Shown in pieces: positions 7,821 to 14,737 of a stretch of 64,000 nt of DNA (within the stretch, counting starts at the first letter, position 1; the number at the start of each line of letters is the position of its first letter). The translations under genes were made by a program, and so were the position numbers. The stretch comes from a virus. The notes under the pieces were generated by a model, which saw only the letters and a list, made by a program, of their open reading frames with translations, was not told where the DNA came from and did not search any database. The stretch is taken from positions 79,152 through 143,151 of the IMG/VR virus record IMGVR_UViG_3300028388_003908; one strand, 5' to 3'.

Positions 7821-8392
7821 AAGATCTCTATCTTGAATGTAATGACCGGGGTATGACGGAGCTTGAGTTTCAATCTTCCTTTTGCAACTACTGCCGACAG
7901 ACGCGCTGTAGTAGAGCAGGATGGTCTAAAACCTCTTGGGAACAGCGCATAAATACGCAGGTAGATCGCCTGCTCATCAACCCTAATATCCATCTACAGA
8001 GCGAATCGGAGAGATGGGCTGAGATACCGAACTTTGAGCTACCTCAAGAGGTCTTAGAGATATGGGGCTCAAAGAAGGTGAGCGCTGACCTTGCTGAGAT
8101 ACTAGAGAACGTTCCTGAGACAGAATCTCCATTAGAGATTGAGGGAGCGAGCGCAGAAGAACCTGCGAGCCCAAGGAATGACACATCGGAGAGCGTCACA
8201 GAAGGCTCTTTAGACGCTACAAGCCCTCAGATACTTGTCCCCGACAATAAGCCCTCAAAAAGAGCAAATACGAAAGCTCAAGAGATTATGATAGGAGAGG
8301 CGCCCGATACACCAAGCGCTCCTGCGGTAGATCCTTGGGCTCCTCAACCCGCTTCGATCAAGGTGGGCGGTACTTTTAAGATGGGCGGTTGA
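7817..8392 (+). CDS. Unknown protein with N-terminal Cys cluster and disordered tail
   Basis: 191 residues from ATG 7817. Residues 20-35 carry FCNYCRQTRCSRAGW, a possible metal site, followed by a helical segment (RINTQVDRLLINPNIHLQ). From residue ~95 the chain is disordered, rich in Glu/Ser/Pro. It is translationally coupled to the small Cys-rich gene. Not recognised. Confidence 0.5.
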   Translation: MKDLYLECNDRGMTELEFQSSFCNYCRQTRCSRAGWSKTSWEQRINTQVDRLLINPNIHLQSESERWAEIPNFELPQEVLEIWGSKKVSADLAEILENVPETESPLEIEGASAEEPASPRNDTSESVTEGSLDATSPQILVPDNKPSKRANTKAQEIMIGEAPDTPSAPAVDPWAPQPASIKVGGTFKMGG

Positions 8393-8426
8393 TAAGTAGA
8401 ACGTCTCTTGATAATAGGATTATCGT

Positions 8427-8672
8427 ATGGTCATCTTACCCCATGAGCGCTTGTTTCAAATACATCTGACCTACACAAAACCTACAGACCGTGTACCGAT
8501 TGCAGTAGGTCTTGGTCGTAGAGCTTATGTGCAGGGCTCGGAGAACTCACCTAACACCGACATAAAGTTTCAGCGTTGGGTTGAGAAGATCGAGAACTCA
8601 AGCATACGAGAGAACCTAGAGAGCGCTTGGCTCAGAGGTTGGGCACTAGAAGCTCAAAGAAGGTCTGTATAA
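8427..8672 (+). CDS. Unknown small protein, 81 residues
   Basis: ATG at 8427 behind AGGATTATCGT. Basic, with one small alpha/beta-like stretch (LTYTKPTDRVPIAVGLGRRA) and a C-terminal helix (ENLESAWLRGWALEAQRRSV). No motif. The next gene's promoter-like TATAAT overlaps its stop. Confidence 0.45.
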   Translation: MVILPHERLFQIHLTYTKPTDRVPIAVGLGRRAYVQGSENSPNTDIKFQRWVEKIENSSIRENLESAWLRGWALEAQRRSV

Positions 8673-8676
8673 TCCA
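8663..8676 (+). promoter_or_regulatory. -10-like element before 8704 gene
   Basis: GTCTGTATAATCCA, with TATAAT at 8668-8673, lies 30 bases before the ATG at 8704. No -35 seen. Confidence 0.4.
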
Positions 8677-8703
8677 ACAAACCTTCAACGATAAGGCTGA
8701 CAC

Positions 8704-9276
8704 ATGAGCAACGTATTTGGCGGGAAAAATGAGCGGGCGGTATATATACCCATGTCCGAGACCGAGCTTGAGGTTATAGCGCGTCTGGTTGATTCAGACG
8801 ACCTCAAGGTCGTGTTGCACGGTTGGGGAGTGATCGAATCTCCAAAGATCACATACGGAGACAAGAACTTGCACATCCCTATCAAGATGACCTTCAACAA
8901 GCCTGTAGAGGCTCCTCAAGACGTTTACTATTTCGACATGGAGCTAAAGACAGGATCAGGCATCTCTCTCTTTAAGAAGCGCATGAGCACCTCGTATGGA
9001 GGACAACCTTTAAAGGTGATGGCAGGTCTAGAGCTAGAGATGGTTTGGGATATCTCTATACGTCACCTAGACCCAAACCTAGTGCGCGCAGTAAAGCCCG
9101 GTGCTAGAGGTCTGACCTCTAAGCTACAAGACAAGCTGACGCTCGATTTTACCGATACCGGAAACATGAGGTTAGACCGGAATCAAGCAGATCAAGCTCG
9201 ACAAATCCGTGCGATGGAGAAACTGATCAACAAGATGGATCAGGGCAAGCTCGCAAAGAACAATCAGAAGACGTAA
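8704..9276 (+). CDS. Unknown beta-rich protein, 190 residues
   Basis: ATG 8704 behind AAGGCTGACAC. Residues 20-145 alternate hydrophobic and charged residues as in a beta sandwich (ITYGDKNLHIPIKMTFNKPV). The C-terminal 45 residues are helical and basic (MRLDRNQADQARQIRAMEKL). No catalytic motif. It ends convergently with the next gene, overlapping it by 13 bases. Its function cannot be named. Confidence 0.5.
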   Translation: MSNVFGGKNERAVYIPMSETELEVIARLVDSDDLKVVLHGWGVIESPKITYGDKNLHIPIKMTFNKPVEAPQDVYYFDMELKTGSGISLFKKRMSTSYGGQPLKVMAGLELEMVWDISIRHLDPNLVRAVKPGARGLTSKLQDKLTLDFTDTGNMRLDRNQADQARQIRAMEKLINKMDQGKLAKNNQKT

Positions 9277-9731
9277 ACGCGGTAACCGGGGATGCCCGAC
9301 ATACGCGAGATCTCTCTTGAGATGGTCAAGCCTTTCTTGATCTTCGCAACATCTACGATAAGCTCATCATGCTCTTGACGAGTCTCATCGAGATTACTTG
9401 AAGTCACCTCAAGCTGATAAGTATCGCCCCTGCGCTCAGCCTGCTTTAGATCGCGCTCTAATCTAGAGATTATAGAGGCGTAATCTTTCTGCCTCTGCTC
9501 AAGATTCTTGATAATCTCCTTGTTCAGATTGGTCCGAGACCTCGTGATCAGATCACCCTCATCTTTGATCCAAATGGTCTCTCCAGTGTGGTATGTCCCG
9601 AGCAAACGGAAAGCGATAGCCTCTACAATCGAGGCAGGGTCACGATACTTTGCGGTATCGAAAATGGTAGGCTTACCTGCGCTACGCTCAAGGCGCGCTA
9701 CGCGCATCTCTAGGTCTTTTAGATTGAACAT
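9264..9731 (-). CDS. Coiled-coil protein carrying the shared LEMRVARLERSAGK module
   Basis: The first in-frame ATG (9755) has no ribosome site and is only 3 bases from a TATAGT. The ATG at 9731 follows GAAGGATTTGATG and is preferred, giving 155 residues. The N-terminus reads MFNLKDLEMRVARLERSAGK, a variant of the module seen at 32224, 33202, 36516 and 51835. Its DNA at 9687-9709 is identical to the copies at 36457 and 51776. Residues ~75-130 are a long coiled coil (LEQRQKDYASIISRLERDLK). It overlaps the convergent gene by 13 bases. Function unknown; possibly an internal virion protein. Confidence 0.55.
   Translation of the reverse strand: MFNLKDLEMRVARLERSAGKPTIFDTAKYRDPASIVEAIAFRLLGTYHTGETIWIKDEGDLITRSRTNLNKEIIKNLEQRQKDYASIISRLERDLKQAERRGDTYQLEVTSSNLDETRQEHDELIVDVAKIKKGLTISREISRMSGIPGYRVYVF
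9687..9709. repeat. Dispersed repeat encoding the RVARLE module (short copy)
   Basis: 23 bases identical to parts of 36457-36516 and 51776-51835. They include GCGCGCTACGCGC, an inverted repeat, and encode MRVARLE on the minus strand. Confidence 0.6.
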
Positions 9732-9785
9732 CATCAAATCCTTCACTTGTGTCATGTACTATAATCGAACCCTATTAAAGCAGAA

Positions 9786-10202
9786 TCAATGAGATTCTGC
9801 CTCGCCATAAGCAGGCATAAAATATGGATTCTCAATCTTCTCTAAAGCGCTCAGATCCATCGGACACATATAATGCTCTACTAACGAGCCTAGATTCATA
9901 GTGAGACATAAATGATCTTGATCTGTGTCGAGATCATTCTCCCCTACAACACATAGTATGACGTAACCTACTCCGCTGAGATTAAGGCGGGCGTCCTCTG
10001 CCACTGCTCTCCAATCATCTAGGGGAATGTCATCAAGCAAGAGGAAATCCTCTTGAAAAGAGAACCCATGCCCCGACATATCCGTGATAAACAGATGAGG
10101 CGGCATACCGTGTATGTTAAGATTATTCTCTTGAGCCTTGAGGATGTAATCCTTCAAAGAATCAGCGATCCAGACCTTATATAAATCAGGGAGTTTCTCC
10201 AT
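9786..10202 (-). CDS. Unknown acidic protein, 138 residues
   Basis: The longest frame starts at 10265, but the ATG at 10202 has GAGG six bases upstream and avoids a 65-base divergent overlap, so it is chosen. The product begins MEKLPDLYKVWIADSLKDYI and is acidic, with a beta-like core (GVGYVILCVVGENDLDTDQD). No motif recognised. TATAAT on the minus strand at 10289-10294 may be its promoter. It abuts the start of the plus gene at 10201. Confidence 0.5.
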   Translation of the reverse strand: MEKLPDLYKVWIADSLKDYILKAQENNLNIHGMPPHLFITDMSGHGFSFQEDFLLLDDIPLDDWRAVAEDARLNLSGVGYVILCVVGENDLDTDQDHLCLTMNLGSLVEHYMCPMDLSALEKIENPYFMPAYGEAESH

Positions 10203-10404
10203 GGATGACCTCGACATGAGAAGACGCTTGAGCGCGTTGAAGACGTTGACCGATTGTCTTAGCAATACGCAGAGACAGATCGCTAAGTATTATAGTAGCC
10301 GAGACCCAATGATGAACCATCTCAACAAGCTAAAGACAGAATCTATCAAGGAGATTCAGCAACTTGAGCGCGTGTCTCGACAGAAGAAAAAAGGAGAAAA
10401 GTAA
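10201..10404 (+). CDS. Small basic helical protein, 67 residues
   Basis: Starts MDDLDMRRRLSALKTLTDCL and ends RVSRQKKKGEK. It is helical and basic, with no motif. The ATG overlaps the start region of the divergent gene by two bases, and its Shine-Dalgarno site is poor, so a later start (for example ATG 10216) is possible. The stop overlaps the ATG of the zinc-ribbon gene (TAATG), arguing for a real upstream cistron. Function unknown. Confidence 0.4.
   Translation: MDDLDMRRRLSALKTLTDCLSNTQRQIAKYYSSRDPMMNHLNKLKTESIKEIQQLERVSRQKKKGEK
10285..10298 (-). promoter_or_regulatory. -10-like element for 9786-10202 gene
   Basis: The minus strand reads GCTACTATAATACTTAG, with TATAAT at 10294-10289. It lies inside the divergent plus ORF, about 87 bases upstream of the ATG at 10202. 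Confidence 0.3.
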
Positions 10405-10577
10405 TGCCGATCTACACCTTTAAATGTAAGAAGTGCGGTGAGGAAACCAAGAAGCTACAGAAGTACGAGGACGCGCCACCCGCTTGTCCTAAATGCGAGG
10501 GTGAGACAGAGCGCGCACCGTCAAAAAGCTCTTTCGTGCTCAAAGGTCCCGGATGGTTTAACACAGGCGGTTATTGA
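10404..10577 (+). CDS. FmdB-type zinc-ribbon protein, 57 residues
   Basis: ATG at 10404 behind AAAGGAGAAAAGTA. The N-terminus MPIYTFKCKKCGEE and the later ACPKCEGETERAPSK match the FmdB/CxxC-CxxC-SSSS zinc-ribbon family, as does the C-terminal VLKGPGWFNTGGY. Phages often carry such proteins near tail genes; their role is undefined. Two longer relatives occur at 30050-30475 and 40237-40626. Start and stop overlap both neighbours. Confidence 0.75.
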   Translation: MPIYTFKCKKCGEETKKLQKYEDAPPACPKCEGETERAPSKSSFVLKGPGWFNTGGY

Positions 10578-10906
10578 TGACAGGCTATCTTCTGCCATCG
10601 TTAGCGCTCTGCTTTGCTAACGTCATCTTCTGGTATAAGGGCAACGCAAAAGAGATCTACGGTCTCGATTGGAGCCCCTTCAAATGGTGGCTCTTTACGA
10701 GCTTGTTCACCAATTACATCACGCTCTACTCATGGTGGAGATTGATCGAGATCGGAGATGTTTGGAGAGCAGGGGTGACGTGGGGTCTGTGCAGTCTCAC
10801 CACTGATCTCATCTTAAACACCGTTTATTTCGGCTTTAATGTTCGAGGTATACTAGCTCTCTTACTCTGCGCTTTATCTGCGTTTATCGCGCACGGAAAG
10901 AGCTAA
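10577..10906 (+). CDS. Polytopic small membrane protein
   Basis: 109 residues from ATG 10577, overlapping the previous stop (TGATG). There are three or four hydrophobic segments: residues ~3-20 (PSLALCFANVIFWY), ~33-55 (WWLFTSLFTNYITLYSWWRL), ~66-85 and ~88-106 (GILALLLCALSAFIA). No signature motif. A holin or other inner-membrane effector is possible by size and topology, with the endolysin-like gene 1.2 kb away, but this is only a guess. It shares a 4-base stop overlap with the convergent thymidine kinase gene. Confidence 0.55.
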   Translation: MTGYLLPSLALCFANVIFWYKGNAKEIYGLDWSPFKWWLFTSLFTNYITLYSWWRLIEIGDVWRAGVTWGLCSLTTDLILNTVYFGFNVRGILALLLCALSAFIAHGKS

Positions 10907-11484
10907 CGAGACAAATCCTCAGCGCTGTCTGCGCCCTCTAAGAATTCTTTTAGAGAGACAGGCACATAATGAAAACCTACGTCTTTAGAAGCGCCTGTTC
11001 TTACGCGCTCTCCTTGCTCATCTATCTTGATGTTGAACGTAGCCTTAGCTGGATAAGACGTGTCACGTCTTGAGAAGGTTGAAATCTCCTCAATCTGATC
11101 TGCCCATGCCAACAGATAGTGAGAGCCCTCAAAAAGCTCTCCTTGGAAATCCGTTCTCAGCCCGTAAGCGTAGACCTTGATCCCTTCTGTTGAGAGCGCG
11201 CAGAGATCAAAAACCTGCTGTTTGCTCAAGAACTGAGCCTCGTCCACAAAGATAATCTTAGCGCTACCTGCCGACAAGAGATAGAGATTAGATTCTTCCG
11301 TAAAGGTCTGCGCTTGCGCCTTAAAACCTGTCCTTGAGGAAATGAACCCTTCCCCATCTCTGCCCGAGACTATCTCCGGAATAAGCATGGTGTAAGGTAT
11401 ATTAGAGGTCTCACAGGAGTGCGCTCTCATAAGCAGATTCGCGCTTTTGCCTGCGTTTACGGTTGAGTAAATGAAGGTGATCAT
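10903..11484 (-). CDS. tdk: Thymidine kinase
   Basis: 193 residues, the usual length for type II thymidine kinases, which make dTMP from thymidine with ATP. The P-loop YSTVNAGKSANLL (residues ~6-18), Walker B FVDEAQFL, and YGLRTDFQGELFEGS with LLAWADQIEE (thymidine lasso region) are all present. The zinc-binding Cys pairs of the family (normally after ITEL) are missing: the region reads TFSRRDTSYPAKATFNIKID. The start overlaps the stop of the sigma gene (SD AGGATCGAG). It supplies dTMP together with ThyA and DHFR at the right end. Confidence 0.9.
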   Translation of the reverse strand: MITFIYSTVNAGKSANLLMRAHSCETSNIPYTMLIPEIVSGRDGEGFISSRTGFKAQAQTFTEESNLYLLSAGSAKIIFVDEAQFLSKQQVFDLCALSTEGIKVYAYGLRTDFQGELFEGSHYLLAWADQIEEISTFSRRDTSYPAKATFNIKIDEQGERVRTGASKDVGFHYVPVSLKEFLEGADSAEDLSR

Positions 11485-12101
11485 CTCGATCCTAACTGCG
11501 TCTTGTGTGTGACAATCTCTCTTATATCATTAACGTGCTTACGGACAACCTTACTTTCAACACCCATGATCTCAGAGATCTCCTTGGTCTTGTAGCCATC
11601 TGTGAGCAGATCAAAAACCTTGCGATAATCACCTTTAAAAAGAGAGCCAATATCTCTGCGTAGCTCTTGATAATCGCGCTCGATCTCTACGTCTTCCAGA
11701 TCATGTATGCGGCCCTCAATAGGCTCAATCGCAATCTCAACACCTTTGGTTTTAGAGTGCTTCTTCAGAAAGTTGGTCATCACACAATGACAGACCATGG
11801 TCACATAGGTCGAGAAGGCGGATTTCTTAGGGTCATAAGGACACTTACCCTTATTCCTTATGAGTATGCCTTGCAGGATCTCCTGTAGCATATCCTGAGG
11901 ATCTTCTCCGATGGCGATGATCTGCTTGAGATAGCGCTTGAAATAAATCCTCTTAATGTCCTCGTACTTAGCCTCCACATCTATGCCTAGTTTCCGCGTA
12001 GGTGGATTTTGAAAGTTAAGATCAAATTCGTAAAGCGGGATACAATGTCTCTGCCAACGTCTGCTCTTAGTAGAATCTGAAACGCAAAGAAAATCACCCA
12101 T
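11481..12101 (-). CDS. Phage RNA polymerase sigma factor
   Basis: 206 residues. The longer frame opens with TTG at 12164 without a ribosome site; ATG 12101 has AGGAGAGCGTTTT upstream and is chosen. Residues ~70-125 look like sigma region 2 (EDPQDMLQEILQGILIRNKG, then AFSTYVTMVCHCVMTNFLKK, an ECF/sigma-70-like core and -10 helix). The C-terminus has a region 4-type helix-turn-helix (LLTDGYKTKEISEIMGVESK). It would redirect host polymerase to phage promoters, as T4 gp55 does. Candidate target: the TA(G/C)TATAA(G/T) elements listed here. It is cotranscribed with thymidine kinase. Confidence 0.75.
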   Translation of the reverse strand: MGDFLCVSDSTKSRRWQRHCIPLYEFDLNFQNPPTRKLGIDVEAKYEDIKRIYFKRYLKQIIAIGEDPQDMLQEILQGILIRNKGKCPYDPKKSAFSTYVTMVCHCVMTNFLKKHSKTKGVEIAIEPIEGRIHDLEDVEIERDYQELRRDIGSLFKGDYRKVFDLLTDGYKTKEISEIMGVESKVVRKHVNDIREIVTHKTQLGSR

Positions 12102-12172
12102 AAAACGCTCTCCTAAGGGAAACAAGATTTCCGATACTCTAAGAGCAACATCCGTAAATCGCAAGGGACAAG

Positions 12173-12904
12173 ATGAATTACTTACTTGTATTATCCGTGT
12201 TCACTCAATGTATGATCACGAACGTCCAGAAACTCTCGGGTTTGGAGATCACGAAAAAAGGTCACGTTAAATGCAGACCAGCAAGCAAAAAACAGGTGAC
12301 CAGACTCGTCAAGATGTGGGAGAAACACTCGTCTGAAAAAGACGTGCGTCTACTCTCTCTCGCTTGGATGGAGAGCCGTCTAAGACCTTACACTAAGCGC
12401 GGAGATCGCGGTAAAGCGTGTGGTGTCTTTCAGATACACGCCCGTCACTCTTATCCGCTTTTCAGACGTAAAGGAGGCTATAAGGATTGGGACGAGAAAT
12501 CCTCTCGTAGAGAGATCGCGCTTGAGTGCGCCAAGCTAGAGCGTCTTGAATACTCTATCGAGACCATGAATCGTCTGATCAAACTTCTTGATCAAAAAGA
12601 CAAACACATCTGCCATCATAACAGCGGTATATATGCTAAATGTAATCCTTGGTATAAATATCGTCTTGATTATATCAACCAACAGCTAGAGCAGAGCAAA
12701 GCGCTCTGCGAAAAGGAACATGACATGGCTATGATAAGAACAGGCAACCCCGTATCTGTAGCACCTACCGAGAAGGTACAAGGCTATCTCGATTTCATGG
12801 CGGGCAAAGACCCCGCAAAGGATGACGAGGTTTATATGTCCGGGTATAAGCTGGCTGAGCAAGTCAAGAAAGGCGAGGCTGAGGCTCCCGTATGGGCAAA
12901 ATAA
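12173..12904 (+). CDS. Lytic transglycosylase (SLT-type) endolysin
   Basis: 243 residues from ATG 12173 behind AAGGGACAAG. The N-terminus (MNYLLVLSVFTQCMITNV) is hydrophobic and may be a signal or signal-arrest anchor. The SLT domain shows LSLAWMESRLRPYTKRGDRG with a likely catalytic Glu in ESR, then ACGVFQIHARHSYP. It would cleave peptidoglycan between MurNAc and GlcNAc. The last ~58 residues (MAMIRTGNPVSVAPTEKVQG on) form a separate-looking tail preceded by AAAAGGAACATGAC, a good internal ribosome site. The stop overlaps the primase start. Confidence 0.75.
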   Translation: MNYLLVLSVFTQCMITNVQKLSGLEITKKGHVKCRPASKKQVTRLVKMWEKHSSEKDVRLLSLAWMESRLRPYTKRGDRGKACGVFQIHARHSYPLFRRKGGYKDWDEKSSRREIALECAKLERLEYSIETMNRLIKLLDQKDKHICHHNSGIYAKCNPWYKYRLDYINQQLEQSKALCEKEHDMAMIRTGNPVSVAPTEKVQGYLDFMAGKDPAKDDEVYMSGYKLAEQVKKGEAEAPVWAK

Positions 12905-13578
12905 GCGATTGGCTTAAAGATCATCTAGAGACCTGTCATCTCTCTGAGGATCATCAGCGCTTGCTTATGCGTAGAGGGGTTGACGAAGATTCGTCCGTTA
13001 GATTTCACACATGGAATCGAGCAACAACCCCCGCACCTTGTCCTGTGTTCGCTAAGAACTTTGGCGTGTACGGAGAGAAAGCTCAAGGTTTTCTGAGCTT
13101 CCCCATCACGTCACCTAAAGGCGAGGTCATAGGCTTAGAAGCTCGGAGATCGCTCCCTGACGGGTCCAAGAAGGTCTACCAATACAGAACCCCTAGCGCG
13201 TCTTGGAACCCCTATATGATAGGCTCAGAGAAGGCTTTTCAATCGCTGTGGACCGGCTGCGATTTGTGGGTTGTAGAAGGGGTGTTTGATATGACCACTC
13301 TTGAGCGCGTTACCGCCCCTTGTGATGCGGTTGTCTCTACCCTCAGAGCAGGCATGGATCAAGTGACCATGAACATGATCTCGCGCTTTGCAGGTAAAGG
13401 TAGCACCATCTTTATCGCCTATGATAATGACGAGACCGGACGTAAAAAAGCTCAGTGGCTACACCGACAATTCAGCAACCTAGACGTGCGCTGTGTCGTG
13501 TGGAACTACAAAGGCAAGGACCCAAACGAAGTCTGGAAAGCAGGGGGTGATCGCTTACTCAGACGTATGTTTCTTTAA
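12892..13578 (+). CDS. DnaG-like primase with TOPRIM domain
   Basis: 228 residues from ATG 12892. The central part matches the TOPRIM region of DnaG-type primases: GEVIGLEARR, then LWVVEGVFDMTTLERV (catalytic Glu in EG), IFIAYDNDETGRKKA (DxD) and KGKDPNEVWKAGG. The N-terminal zinc-binding domain of host DnaG is absent, so template recognition must differ. It synthesises RNA primers for the phage fork with the DnaB-like helicase at 20247. It shares a 4-base stop overlap with the convergent gene. Confidence 0.85.
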   Translation: MGKISDWLKDHLETCHLSEDHQRLLMRRGVDEDSSVRFHTWNRATTPAPCPVFAKNFGVYGEKAQGFLSFPITSPKGEVIGLEARRSLPDGSKKVYQYRTPSASWNPYMIGSEKAFQSLWTGCDLWVVEGVFDMTTLERVTAPCDAVVSTLRAGMDQVTMNMISRFAGKGSTIFIAYDNDETGRKKAQWLHRQFSNLDVRCVVWNYKGKDPNEVWKAGGDRLLRRMFL

Positions 13579-14705
13579 AGCTCTGATCTCATCATCTTAT
13601 CTAGGCTAGGGGTCGTCTCTAGATCAATAACGAGATGCAGACGATCCGCGCCTCGATTGATCACGCTGTGAGGCTTGCGGGTGTCGAGATACCACAGCGT
13701 ACCAGGCAACATCCTGTGAGATTCCTTGCCGTCCATGCCCCACACAAGAAACTCACAATCCTCGCTTACAAGGGGGATGTGAAATCTCGGTAGCTTCCCG
13801 AGCGCTACACCTGCGTCATCGTCAACAAGATCCGTATGCTGACCAATAACCTTGTCGCGCTCTAATCGCATAATACGAACACGGTGTACGGGCGCATCTC
13901 CTGCAAATGAGGCGATCATCTCTCTCACCTCAGGGAACTGATCATATAGCTCCGTATCTCTTAGCTGAGCTTCAGCCATCTCTGGATGCTTCTCATGCCA
14001 TTTATCGTTCATCTCAGAGGGCTTGGTAATGAACATCGGGTCGTCTGAATATCCTCTAAGCGCGACAGCGCCCCAACCACCATCGTTGTAGTTTGAGTAG
14101 TGATTGGAAAAACCCATGTTACCGAGCTTGCTCACAAGAGAAGAAACATCAAACGTGTAGCTCTTGAGTTGATACGCGGTAGCGCGCTCTAGAGGATCTG
14201 TGTAAAGACAGGTTTCAACGCTCTCTAGTACACCAAACATATCATCTGAAGGCGCTTCTGCCGTGTACTTAAAGACAAAAATGCAGTCGCCAAACGAGCT
14301 ATATTTAGCCCCTACTCGGGACAGACCATCAATCTTACTCAGAAGAGTGCCCGCACCCTCAGAGCAGAAGATCCACACAGAGGAGCCCAAGCCTTTCACA
14401 TACGATTCAAAGGCCTTCACGTCCTCAATAACCGGATAAAGGATCTCTACGTCACCCTTACTCTTGATCGCTAACAGATGCTCCGGTCTTGATGAGTAGA
14501 TCTTAATCGGAGTGTCTCTGCTAGACGTTCTCTGGATAAATCGGTAGTGGTCCTCGTGCACCAAATGACCGCTCTTGAGCGCGTCAGCTATCTTGTTCTT
14601 CTTGACCTCTAGAAAGGGAGAGATCATCTGCTCATTATGCGGTTTAAAAGTGCTCTCCAGCTCTTTTAGATAATCGAGTTCATAACCGTTTTGCCAAGGC
14701 TTCAT
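13575..14705 (-). CDS. AspH-like 2-oxoglutarate/Fe oxygenase domain fused to a phage N-terminal domain
   Basis: 376 residues. Residues ~265-360 resemble the aspartyl/asparaginyl beta-hydroxylase family: QHTD (His and Asp metal ligands near 287-289), the HIPL stretch, then KPHSVINRG (second His near 347) and RLHLVIDL (2OG-binding Arg). Residues 1-150 (YELDYLKELESTF, ISPFLEVKKNKIADAL) look like a separate alpha/beta domain, possibly acetyltransferase-like, which I cannot confirm. It lies next to four methyltransferases, so a role in DNA or protein modification is an inference. The Shine-Dalgarno site is weak. Confidence 0.6.
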   Translation of the reverse strand: MKPWQNGYELDYLKELESTFKPHNEQMISPFLEVKKNKIADALKSGHLVHEDHYRFIQRTSSRDTPIKIYSSRPEHLLAIKSKGDVEILYPVIEDVKAFESYVKGLGSSVWIFCSEGAGTLLSKIDGLSRVGAKYSSFGDCIFVFKYTAEAPSDDMFGVLESVETCLYTDPLERATAYQLKSYTFDVSSLVSKLGNMGFSNHYSNYNDGGWGAVALRGYSDDPMFITKPSEMNDKWHEKHPEMAEAQLRDTELYDQFPEVREMIASFAGDAPVHRVRIMRLERDKVIGQHTDLVDDDAGVALGKLPRFHIPLVSEDCEFLVWGMDGKESHRMLPGTLWYLDTRKPHSVINRGADRLHLVIDLETTPSLDKMMRSEL

Positions 14706-14737
14706 TCTGTACCCATTCTGAACAAATTGTGAAAGTC

